Assembly (NCBI GenBank): GCA_946886855.1
Contig: CAMPJJ010000160.1
Coordinates: 1 to 9,300, forward strand
Direction of reading: 5' to 3'
Source: an uncultured Roseateles sp.
GTDB lineage: Bacteria > Pseudomonadota > Gammaproteobacteria > Burkholderiales > Burkholderiaceae
Length of the DNA stretch: 9,300 bases
Under the pieces are notes generated by a model. It ran no database searches. It saw only the letters and a program-made list of their open reading frames with translations, and was not told the DNA's origin. Below, in pieces: positions 1 to 5,898 of this stretch (the stretch's first letter is position 1; each line of letters opens with the position of its first letter). A program made the position numbers and the translations under genes.

Positions 1-1
1 C

Positions 2-304
2 ATCCATCCTGCCCCCCGCTCGGCCGCACCGGTCGAGCTCTACGTCTACTACCGCGTCCACGCGGACCAGCGGACGGCCGCGCTGGCCGCCTTCGAACAA
101 GCGCGCCAGACGCAGCCGGTGCGGCTGCTCCAGCGCCATGACAACGATCCGGTCTTCCAGACCTGGATGGAGATCTACGGCCCCGAACTGCCCGACGCGG
201 CGGACGCGGAGCGCCGGATCGCCGCCGCCCTGGGCGCCTTCGCCCAGGGTCCCCGTCACCGCGAGGCCTTCGCTGCCGTCGCCGGTCCGGGAGCGGCGCA
301 CTGA
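2..304 (+). CDS. DUF4936 family protein (3' part)
   Basis: This is the C-terminal ~100 residues of a small protein; the frame is open to the window edge, so the true start is probably upstream. The segment ELYVYYRV near the visible beginning and QTWMEIYG in the middle resemble the DUF4936 family, short (~90-100 aa) soluble proteins of Betaproteobacteria with no established function. A GTG at 119 would give only 61 residues and drop the conserved first strand, so I do not use it as the start. The stop codon TGA at 302-304 shares its last base with the ATG of the antiporter gene, which indicates an operon with translational coupling. The family assignment is from memory of its motifs. Confidence 0.7.
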   Translation: MHPAPRSAAPVELYVYYRVHADQRTAALAAFEQARQTQPVRLLQRHDNDPVFQTWMEIYGPELPDAADAERRIAAALGAFAQGPRHREAFAAVAGPGAAH

Positions 305-2040
305 TGGAACACAACGTCTCCCTGATTTCCACGCTGGCGGCGGGCTTCGGCCTGGCGCTGATCCTGGGGTTCATCGCCGAGCGGCTGAAGCTGCCGGCAC
401 TGGTGGGTTACCTGCTCGCCGGCATCGCCATCGGCCCGGCCACGCCGGGCTTCGTGGCGGACGTGGGCATCGCCGCGCAGCTGTCGGAAATCGGCGTGAT
501 GCTGCTGATGTTCGGCGTCGGGCTGCACTTCTCGCTGAAAGACCTGATGGCGGTCAAGCGCATCGCGCTGCCGGGCGCGGTCGTGCAGATGGCCGCGGCC
601 ACGGCGCTCGGCATGGGCCTGGCGATGTGGTGGGGCTGGCCGGCCGGCCAGGCGCTGGTCTTCGGACTGACGCTGTCCTGCGCCAGCACGGTGGTGCTGC
701 TGAAGGCGCTGGAATCGCGCGGCTCGCTCGAATCCATGAATGGCCGCATCGCGGTCGGCTGGCTGGTGGTCGAGGACCTGGCCACGGTGCTGATCCTGGT
801 GCTGCTGCCGCCGCTGTCCACGGTGCTGGGCGGCAACGCCGCGCCGGGCGCCTCCGCCGACGCGCCGCTGTGGCGCACCATCGCCGAGACGCTGGCCCAG
901 ATGGCCGCGTTCGTCGTGCTGATGCTGGTCGTGGGCCGGCGCGTGCTGCCGTGGATGCTGTGGCAGGTGGCGCGCACCGGGTCGCGCGAGCTGTTCACGC
1001 TGATGGTCATCGCCGTGGCGATCGGCATCGCCTACGGCGCGTCCGAGCTGTTCCACGTGTCCTTCGCGCTGGGCGCCTTCTTCGCCGGCACCGTGATGCG
1101 CGAGTCCGAGTACAGCCACCGCGCCGCGCAGGAATCGCTGCCGCTGCGGGACTCGTTCTCGGTGCTGTTCTTCGTGTCGGTGGGCATGCTCTTCGACCCG
1201 ATGACCCTGGTCGACCAGCCGCTGCATCTGCTGGGCGTGGTCGCGATCGTGATGCTGGGCAAGGCGATCGCCGCGGCGGCGCTGGTCATCGTGTTCCGCT
1301 ATCCGCTGAACACGGCCATGACGGTCTCGGCCAGCCTGGCGCAGATCGGCGAATTCAGCTTCATCCTCGCCGGTCTCGGCGTCCAGCTGGGGCTGTTGCC
1401 GAAGGCCGGGATGAACCTGGTGCTGGCGGCGGCGCTGATCTCGATCGCGCTGAATCCGGTGATGTTCGCCATGATCGCGCCGCTGCAGCGCTGGGTGCTG
1501 GCGCGCTCGTCGTTCGCGCGGGCGCTCGAGGCGCGCGACGACCCCTATGCCGAGCTGCCGCAGACCACCGATCGCCAGTTCCTGGAGGGTCAGGTCGTGC
1601 TGGTCGGCTACGGCCGCGTGGGACGGCGCATCGCCGACGCGCTGACCGAGCAGGGCATCCCCTTCGTCGTCGCGGACGAGGGCCGCGAGACCGTCGAGGC
1701 GCTGCGCAAGCGCGGCATGGCGGCGGTCAGCGGCGACGCGAGCGAGCCCATGGTGCTGATCCAGGCCCACATCGCCAATGCGGCGATGCTGGTGGTGGCG
1801 GTGCCCGACTCGATGAAGGCGCGACAGATGGCCGACACGGCGCGGCAGCTGAACCCGGGCATCGAGATCGTGCTGCGCACCCACGGCGAGGAGGAATCCG
1901 AGCTGCTGCGCAAGGAGCAGCTCGGCACCGTGTTCTACGGCGAGGAGGAACTCGCCAAGGGCATGAGCCGGCACGTACTGCAGCGCTTCAACGCGGACAT
2001 CCCGGAAGGCCTGTCGCCGATGGCGGCGCCGGCGCATTGA
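304..2040 (+). CDS. ybaL: YbaL/KefB-type cation:proton antiporter (CPA2 family) with TrkA-N domain
   Basis: 578-residue inner-membrane protein, close to the usual ~560 of YbaL. Residues ~1-400 are a hydrophobic Na+/H+ exchanger domain with many membrane spans. Family signatures are visible: FGVGLHFS (70-77), the conserved acidic pair in VVEDLA (E157/D158), SFSVLFFVSVGMLFDP in the middle of the domain, and AQIGEFSFILAG. After a linker, a cytoplasmic TrkA-N (RCK) nucleotide-binding domain begins near residue 428, with the glycine motif GYGRVG at 435-440; no TrkA-C domain follows. By family it should exchange K+ (or Na+) for H+ across the membrane under nucleotide control; substrate is not readable from sequence. 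ATG at 304 overlaps the upstream stop by one base. The choice of YbaL over KefB/KefC rests on length and motif resemblance. Confidence 0.92.
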   Translation: MEHNVSLISTLAAGFGLALILGFIAERLKLPALVGYLLAGIAIGPATPGFVADVGIAAQLSEIGVMLLMFGVGLHFSLKDLMAVKRIALPGAVVQMAAATALGMGLAMWWGWPAGQALVFGLTLSCASTVVLLKALESRGSLESMNGRIAVGWLVVEDLATVLILVLLPPLSTVLGGNAAPGASADAPLWRTIAETLAQMAAFVVLMLVVGRRVLPWMLWQVARTGSRELFTLMVIAVAIGIAYGASELFHVSFALGAFFAGTVMRESEYSHRAAQESLPLRDSFSVLFFVSVGMLFDPMTLVDQPLHLLGVVAIVMLGKAIAAAALVIVFRYPLNTAMTVSASLAQIGEFSFILAGLGVQLGLLPKAGMNLVLAAALISIALNPVMFAMIAPLQRWVLARSSFARALEARDDPYAELPQTTDRQFLEGQVVLVGYGRVGRRIADALTEQGIPFVVADEGRETVEALRKRGMAAVSGDASEPMVLIQAHIANAAMLVVAVPDSMKARQMADTARQLNPGIEIVLRTHGEEESELLRKEQLGTVFYGEEELAKGMSRHVLQRFNADIPEGLSPMAAPAH

Positions 2041-2048
2041 GCGCCGGC
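2028..2048 (+). other. GC-rich hairpin spanning the antiporter stop codon
   Basis: An 8-bp perfect inverted repeat, GCCGGCGC (2028-2035) and GCGCCGGC (2041-2048), encloses a 5-nt loop ATTGA that contains the TGA stop codon. There is no T-tract directly after it, so alone it is not a canonical intrinsic terminator. It may stabilise the mRNA 3' end, pause polymerase, or be a chance product of high GC. Confidence 0.45.
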
Positions 2049-2086
2049 AGGCGGACCTCGCCACGATGTCCGGTGCGGCGATGATG

Positions 2087-2113
2087 AGCGATCCTCCGGG
2101 GTCGCTTTTTCTT
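2087..2113 (+). terminator. Rho-independent terminator after the antiporter gene
   Basis: AGCGATCC (2087-2094) pairs with GGGTCGCT region bases (2099-2106) around a short TCCG loop, with one T-G wobble, and the stem is followed by TTTTTCTT. Position and polarity fit termination of the DUF4936-antiporter transcript about 50 bp past the stop codon, separating it from the lipoprotein gene. Confidence 0.75.
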
Positions 2114-2178
2114 GCCCGCCGGCCTGACCGCACCCCCAGCAATCGCCGCTTTACATCGTCCGCTTAGCGTCGCCGCCC

Positions 2179-3447
2179 ATGATCGCATCGACCCGCCCTC
2201 GCCCGCGCGCCCGCGCCGGCTTCCTGGCCCTCGCAGGCGCCGCCGCGCTGGTCGCGGCCCTGCTGCTCGCCGGTTGCGGCGGCGGACCGCCGAAGGCGCG
2301 CGTCGAGGAACAGCAGCTGCAGCGCGAGTTCGCCTCCCGCGGCTACGCGCCGCAGGGCGAGGCGGTGACGGCGTGGCCGATCCTGTGGCGGATGCGCGGC
2401 GACGACGTGCGCGTGAGCCTGACGCTGCCGGCCAGCGCGGGCGCGACGCCGCGCCCGGTCGTGGTGTACCTGCCGGGCCTGGGCGAATCGGACACGGCGG
2501 GCGTCCGCTGGCGCCGCGCCTGGGCGGCGGCCGGTTATGCGGTGCTGTCGCTGCAGCCGCTGGAGGACGACGCCAACGCCTGGTCGTCGGACCTGGCGCG
2601 TTCGGCGGAGTTCACCGAGCTGGGCCGGCGCCACTACGCCGACGCGCAGATGCGCAAGCGGCTGGCGCGGCTCGACGAACTGCTCGCCGAGGCGCAGCGG
2701 CTGGGCCGCCAAGGCCAAGGCCAGAGCCAGGGCCCGGGCGAGGTCCCGTGGCGCGCGCTGGACTGGTCGAAGACGGTGATCGCGGGTTATGAACTCGGCG
2801 CGCAGACGGCCCTGGCGCTGGCGGGCGAGCGGCAGCCTGACGGGTCGGTGCTGGCCTTGAAGTCCGTGCAGCCGGTGGCCGCGATCGTGATCAGCCCGCA
2901 GGTCTTCGGACCGCCGGACGCGGCGAGGTACCGGGACATCGCGATGCCCGTGCTCGGCCTGACCGGCCCGGACGACAGCGACGTGCTCGGACTGGTGCGG
3001 GAGCTGCCCTGGCGCCAGGCACCGTTCGCCGCGATGCCGCCGGGGCGCGGCTGGCTGCTCAGCGTGAACGAGGTCCGGCACGCCGCGCTCGGCGGCAACG
3101 AGCCTCGCCCCGAAGACAGCGAACGCGAGCAGAAGCGCATCCGCGCCGCCGAGGACCAGGCGCAATCGCAGCCCCAGGGTCGCCGCGGCGGCGGCCGCGG
3201 CGGACGCGGCCAGGAAGGACCCACGCGCATGGCGCCGGTCCCTGCGGTGCCGGACTACCGGCAATTGCACGAGCAGCAGCTCGGCATGACCGCGGCCCAG
3301 CAGGTCAGCGTGGCCTTCCTCGACCTGCAGCTGAAGCGATCCGACACGGCCCGCGCGTGGCTGGCCGGGCCGGTCCGCACGTGGATGGGCGCGCGCGGGA
3401 CGCTCACCGCCTCACAGGACGGCGTCGGAGGACGTCGGCGGGACTGA
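2179..3447 (+). CDS. Putative lipoprotein with alpha/beta-hydrolase-like fold, likely catalytically altered
   Basis: 422 residues. An Arg-rich N-terminus, a hydrophobic stretch (~13-30) and the lipobox LLAGC with Cys33 predict lipidation and export. PRPVVVYLPGLGES (91-104) looks like the strand and oxyanion turn of an alpha/beta hydrolase (dienelactone-hydrolase/PAF-acetylhydrolase style). The nucleophile-elbow position reads GYELG (203-207), so the usual Ser/Cys of GxSxG is Glu205. Candidate acid and base positions are D265/D266 (GPDDSD) and H301 (EVRHAALGG). Two low-complexity inserts are present: Gly/Gln-rich ~176-187 and Arg/Gly-rich ~335-345. Start ATG 2179 has no strong ribosome binding site but places the signal peptide correctly. 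Substrate and function are unknown; it could be a non-hydrolytic binding protein. Its 3' end overlaps the convergent gene by 36 bp. Confidence 0.75.
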   Translation: MIASTRPRPRARAGFLALAGAAALVAALLLAGCGGGPPKARVEEQQLQREFASRGYAPQGEAVTAWPILWRMRGDDVRVSLTLPASAGATPRPVVVYLPGLGESDTAGVRWRRAWAAAGYAVLSLQPLEDDANAWSSDLARSAEFTELGRRHYADAQMRKRLARLDELLAEAQRLGRQGQGQSQGPGEVPWRALDWSKTVIAGYELGAQTALALAGERQPDGSVLALKSVQPVAAIVISPQVFGPPDAARYRDIAMPVLGLTGPDDSDVLGLVRELPWRQAPFAAMPPGRGWLLSVNEVRHAALGGNEPRPEDSEREQKRIRAAEDQAQSQPQGRRGGGRGGRGQEGPTRMAPVPAVPDYRQLHEQQLGMTAAQQVSVAFLDLQLKRSDTARAWLAGPVRTWMGARGTLTASQDGVGGRRRD

Positions 3448-5196
3448 CTGCAGGACGTGGATCATCTGATGGGCGGGCAGCTCGGAAGCCGCCCCCGCAT
3501 TGCCCGCGCGGTCGATCTGGCGGACCTCCCCCGGTCCCCGGAGGTTGCTGCCGGCGAGGGCCGCCACCCAGTCGGACGCGCCCCCGGCGCGGTACTGGAG
3601 CTGGGCCTGATCCTCCAGATTGGCCACGGACAGCAGGGCGTCGGTGACCTCCTGCGCGATCGGGCGGAAGGTGGGGGCTTCCGGCGGCTGCGTGTCCAGC
3701 CAGACGTGTTCCACGCGCAGCAGGCGCAGGGGCCCGGCATCGGCGGGGTGCCGCGCCCCGACCACGAAGACCTGGGGGCCTTCGACAAAGAGGTCGGCAG
3801 GGATCAGCGCGGTGCTCGCGTCGACGTCGACGTGGGATCTCTGGACCACGCCCTGGTCGTCGCGGGAAACGCGGCTGATCTCCAGGACCAGTCCGTCCTC
3901 CACGCCGCCTGCCACGCTGGGCAAGCGGACTTCGGGCTGTCCGGTCAGCACGAAGTCGACAAGATCGCCTGACCACGTCCGGCCGACGACGCGGCCGCGA
4001 TCGTGCACGACCACCAGGCGAGCCAGCGCTTCCGGGTGAGCCCCCTCCGTCATCCCCTCCGGGCGGATCGCCGGCGGAAGACCGCCATCCGGTGCCCCGT
4101 TCCCGCGCGGCTCGTCGACGCGCTCGACCCGTTCGAGCCGCTCGAGCCGCCCGACCCGCTCCACCCCCAGCGGTACATCGGCGGCGAGGGGCGCCAACCG
4201 CGCCTCGGGGCGCGTGCCGGCCTCGTCCTTGACGCTATGGCGCGCGGAGCGGCGCAGGGGCACGGGCTCGGGCGCGTCGTCGAACGTGGCGGCACCGTTG
4301 CTGACGCGGATCTGTGCGTCCGCCGGCACGCGCGGGATGTCGAAGGTCGCCGCCGGCGGGGGATCCAGATCCAGATTCAGGTCGAGATCCCCGTCATCTT
4401 CCCGCTCATCGCTCGCGATCCGGCCCTCGACGATCTTTTCCAGGGGGAGCTCGTCGGCCGCCTGCCGCGCCAACGACGCCTTCTGGACCAGGGCTTTCTG
4501 GGCGCTCGTCTCCTGCGCCGGAGGCTCCTGGACCAGCATCTCCTGCAAGCGCGTTCCCGCGATCTGCCTTTCCTGGACCGGCTCTTCCTGAAGCGGCTTT
4601 TCCTGCACCAGCTTTTCCAGGGTGGGCATTTCCTGGACGGCTTTTTCCAGGACGGGCTTTTCCGGAATCGGCTCTTCCGGAATTGGCTTTTCCGAGATGG
4701 GATTTTCCGCGCTGGACTTTTCCTCGACCGGCTTTGCCTGGATCTGTGTCCCCGGCGACGCCGTTCCGCCGGCCTTCACGATCCGGGACTGCGGCTCCGC
4801 GAATGGCGGCACCGACAGCGGCGGCGGCCGCTGCGCGGCGACGGTGTTCGTGGCCAAAGCCGCGAACGTCATCGTCGACACAGCGCCCCAGGCCAAGGGC
4901 AGGAGACCGTCCAGCGGGGGCGCCTCGTCGGGCGGGACGACCGGCCCAGCCGGGACATCGCTTGGCGCCTGCTCGCCCTCGTCGGCCGGCATGCCCTCGA
5001 TCACCTCGACCCCGTCGAGACGTCTGCGCTTGCCGCCCCCGGCCACCTGGGTTCTGGGCGCCGTCTGCGCATCCACCGCCGTCCGTCCCTGCCTTTGTCC
5101 GTCCATCTCATTCAGCCCAGAGTCATGAAACGGGACAGTATGGGAAGGCGGCGTCGCGTCGGCACTCGCAGACGATCGTGGCGGTTCGCGCGCCAT
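3412..5196 (-). CDS. Single-pass membrane protein with pentapeptide repeats and Ig-like C-terminus (hypothetical)
   Basis: From the ATG at 5194-5196 this is a 594-residue protein. Numbered from that start: residues ~1-95 are polar with a basic patch (GGGKRRR, ~53-59); ~97-121 (LDGLLPLAWGAVSTMTFAAL and following) is the only clear membrane segment; ~159-243 is a strict five-residue repeat (E-K/E-P-V/I-P/Q); ~250-385 is charged, disorder-prone sequence including DLDLNLDLD; ~390-580 is beta-rich. The end (LDTQPPEAPTF through IDRAGNAGAAS) resembles bacterial Ig-like repeats of large surface adhesins. I infer an anchored envelope or surface protein of unknown role. The frame extends upstream to 5373, but that would enter the divergent regulator gene. 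The 5196 start has only a weak AGG just upstream; ATG 5106 is an alternative. No transporter genes are adjacent. Confidence 0.7.
   Translation of the reverse strand: MAREPPRSSASADATPPSHTVPFHDSGLNEMDGQRQGRTAVDAQTAPRTQVAGGGKRRRLDGVEVIEGMPADEGEQAPSDVPAGPVVPPDEAPPLDGLLPLAWGAVSTMTFAALATNTVAAQRPPPLSVPPFAEPQSRIVKAGGTASPGTQIQAKPVEEKSSAENPISEKPIPEEPIPEKPVLEKAVQEMPTLEKLVQEKPLQEEPVQERQIAGTRLQEMLVQEPPAQETSAQKALVQKASLARQAADELPLEKIVEGRIASDEREDDGDLDLNLDLDPPPAATFDIPRVPADAQIRVSNGAATFDDAPEPVPLRRSARHSVKDEAGTRPEARLAPLAADVPLGVERVGRLERLERVERVDEPRGNGAPDGGLPPAIRPEGMTEGAHPEALARLVVVHDRGRVVGRTWSGDLVDFVLTGQPEVRLPSVAGGVEDGLVLEISRVSRDDQGVVQRSHVDVDASTALIPADLFVEGPQVFVVGARHPADAGPLRLLRVEHVWLDTQPPEAPTFRPIAQEVTDALLSVANLEDQAQLQYRAGGASDWVAALAGSNLRGPGEVRQIDRAGNAGAASELPAHQMIHVLQSVPPTSSDAVL
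4468..4722 (-). repeat. Degenerate 15-bp coding repeat (pentapeptide array)
   Basis: About 17 tandem units of 15 bp encode pentads such as EKPIP, EEPIP, EKPVL, EKAVQ, EKLVQ, EKPLQ, EEPVQ, EPPAQ. Glu (later Lys) recurs at every fifth residue with one break (AGTRL unit). On the + strand it appears as recurring TTTTCC(A/T/G)G blocks. The core is visibly richer in A/T than its surroundings because of the GAAAAG codons. Units are divergent at DNA level, which suggests old duplication or selection on the peptide period. Confidence 0.85.
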
Positions 5197-5198
5197 TG

Positions 5199-5210
5199 AC
5201 CTGTCCAGGT
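5199..5210. other. Short inverted repeat next to the minus-strand gene start
   Basis: ACCTG-TC-CAGGT, 5-bp perfect arms around 2 bp, lies 3-14 bp upstream of the ATG of the minus-strand gene, overlapping its presumed ribosome binding site. It could be an operator or chance; it is different from the two regulator palindromes at 5254 and 5850. Confidence 0.25.
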
Positions 5211-5253
5211 CGCGCGCGCCGGATCCAAGTGAGCGAGGTTCGAGCACCCACCA

Positions 5254-5271
5254 TTTCTGTCTTGACAGAAA
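5254..5271. promoter_or_regulatory. Operator palindrome 1, at the regulator promoter
   Basis: TTTCTGTC-TT-GACAGAAA is an 18-bp palindrome with perfect 8-bp arms. It contains the TTGACA -35 element of the promoter reading into the GbsR/MarR-type gene 26 bp downstream. The same motif recurs at 5850-5869; over a 23-bp window (5253-5275 against 5850-5872) 19 positions are identical. A dimeric winged-helix protein encoded next door is the obvious candidate binder, so autorepression is inferred. Confidence 0.7.
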
Positions 5272-5289
5272 CATCTGACAAGCTAGAGT
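5262..5289 (+). promoter_or_regulatory. Sigma-70-type promoter of the GbsR/MarR gene, probably leaderless
   Basis: A perfect -35 TTGACA (5262-5267) and a fair -10 TAGAGT (5284-5289) are separated by 16 bp. Transcription would start near 5296-5297, which is the ATG itself, so the mRNA would have little or no 5' leader. This fits the absence of a convincing ribosome binding site ahead of the start codon. Confidence 0.5.
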
Positions 5290-5296
5290 GCAAGGC

Positions 5297-5827
5297 ATGG
5301 AACTCACCGACACCGCCCGCCGCTTCGTCCTGCACTGGGGCGAGATGGGCAGCGCCTGGGGCGTCAACCGCACCGTGGCGCAGATCCACGCGCTGCTCTA
5401 CTTCCACGGCCGTCCGCTCAACGCGGAGGAACTGGCCGAGACCTTGTCGGTCGCCCGCTCCAACGTCAGCACCAGCCTCAAGGAATTGCAGAGCTGGAAC
5501 CTGATCCGCGTGACCCATGTCCTCGGCGACCGCCGCGATTATTTCGAGACCACCGCCGACGTCTGGGAGCTGCTGCGCACCATCGTCCGCGAGCGCAAGC
5601 ACCGGGAGTTCGACCCGACCGTGCGCATGCTCTCGGAACTCGTCGCCGACGAGGGGTTCCAGGAGGAGTCGCCCGATGCCCAGGACCGCGTGCGCGAGTG
5701 CCTGCGCCTGATGCAGACGCTGGGCGCCTGGTCCGAGGAAATGATGCGGCTCTCGCCGTCGACCTTGGAAAAGGTGCTCAAGCTCGGCGCGAGCGTGCAG
5801 CGCTTCGTGCGCGGGGACGGGACCTGA
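5297..5827 (+). CDS. GbsR/MarR family transcriptional regulator
   Basis: 176-residue DNA-binding protein. The N-terminus MELTDTARRFVLHWGEMG followed by WGVNRTVAQIHALLYFHG is typical of GbsR/MarR-type regulators. The winged helix-turn-helix spans ~25-85: LNAEELAETL, then the recognition helix region SVARSNVSTSLKELQ (51-65), then the wing VTHVLGDRRDYFET (72-85). The helical remainder probably dimerises. Start ATG 5297 is chosen over an in-frame GTG at 5288 because the family begins here and the promoter geometry would place GTG inside the -10 element. It lies divergent from the membrane-protein gene and upstream of the DCC operon, and the matching palindromes at both promoters suggest that it regulates itself and that operon. 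The ligand is not evident; the betaine link of GbsR should not be assumed. Confidence 0.9.
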   Translation: MELTDTARRFVLHWGEMGSAWGVNRTVAQIHALLYFHGRPLNAEELAETLSVARSNVSTSLKELQSWNLIRVTHVLGDRRDYFETTADVWELLRTIVRERKHREFDPTVRMLSELVADEGFQEESPDAQDRVRECLRLMQTLGAWSEEMMRLSPSTLEKVLKLGASVQRFVRGDGT

Positions 5828-5841
5828 CCCGACCTTTTTTT
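5815..5841 (+). terminator. Intrinsic terminator overlapping the regulator stop codon
   Basis: GG-A-CGGG (5815-5821) pairs with CCCG-A-CC (5828-5834) with one A-A mismatch. The loop ACCTGA contains the TGA stop codon, and seven T residues follow (5835-5841). This would end the regulator transcript before the separate promoter of the DCC operon. Confidence 0.6.
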
Positions 5842-5869
5842 GGACACGAATTTCTGTCTCTACTGAAAT
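5840..5869 (+). promoter_or_regulatory. Likely promoter of the DCC operon
   Basis: A -35-like TTGGAC (5840-5845) and a -10-like TGAAAT (5864-5869) are separated by 18 bp, giving a start near 5876 and a ~23-nt leader with a strong ribosome binding site. The match is moderate. The palindrome at 5850-5869 covers the spacer and the -10, so bound regulator would block polymerase. Confidence 0.4.
5850..5869. promoter_or_regulatory. Operator palindrome 2, at the DCC operon promoter
   Basis: ATTTC-T-GT...AC-T-GAAAT is an imperfect 20-bp palindrome (7 of 10 pairs complementary). It matches operator 1 at 19 of 23 aligned positions, including flanking ATC on the right. It lies between the terminator of the regulator gene and the ribosome binding site of the DCC gene. 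It is inferred to be a second, possibly weaker, site for the GbsR/MarR-type protein. Confidence 0.65.
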
Positions 5870-5887
5870 ATCAAACGCACCACAAAC

Positions 5888-5894
5888 AGGAGGA
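5888..5894 (+). promoter_or_regulatory. Strong ribosome binding site of the DCC gene
   Basis: AGGAGGA ends 4 nt before the ATG at 5899. It is the best Shine-Dalgarno match in the window and fixes this start; longer upstream versions of the frame would read through the regulator's 3' end and the operator. Confidence 0.85.
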
Positions 5895-5898
5895 CGCC

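Noticed and set aside
138..2084. 648-residue + strand open frame overlapping the antiporter gene
   Set aside because: Its translation is Arg/Gly/Ala-rich with no domain; it is the +1 shadow of the high-GC antiporter gene.
256..2142. 628-residue minus-strand open frame opposite the antiporter gene
   Set aside because: Translation is His/Arg/Gln-rich low complexity, typical of the complement of a GC3-biased gene.
2164..3270. 368-residue minus-strand open frame opposite the lipoprotein gene
   Set aside because: No recognisable motif; the + strand frame has a lipobox and hydrolase-fold signatures.
4003..5199. 398-residue + strand frame with repeated LFL/RLF motifs
   Set aside because: The repeats are the antisense reading of the pentapeptide repeat; the minus frame has the membrane segment and Ig-like end.
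5288..5296. GTG start for the regulator, three codons upstream
   Set aside because: Family proteins start at MELT, and this GTG lies across the predicted -10 element.
5197..5373. Longer N-terminus of the minus-strand membrane protein, starting at 5373
   Set aside because: It would overlap the divergent regulator's coding sequence and both promoter elements, and the added residues look like shadow sequence.
4314..5504. 396-residue + strand frame running into the regulator gene
   Set aside because: Pro/Ala/Arg-rich shadow that ends out of frame inside a clear GbsR/MarR gene and crosses its promoter.
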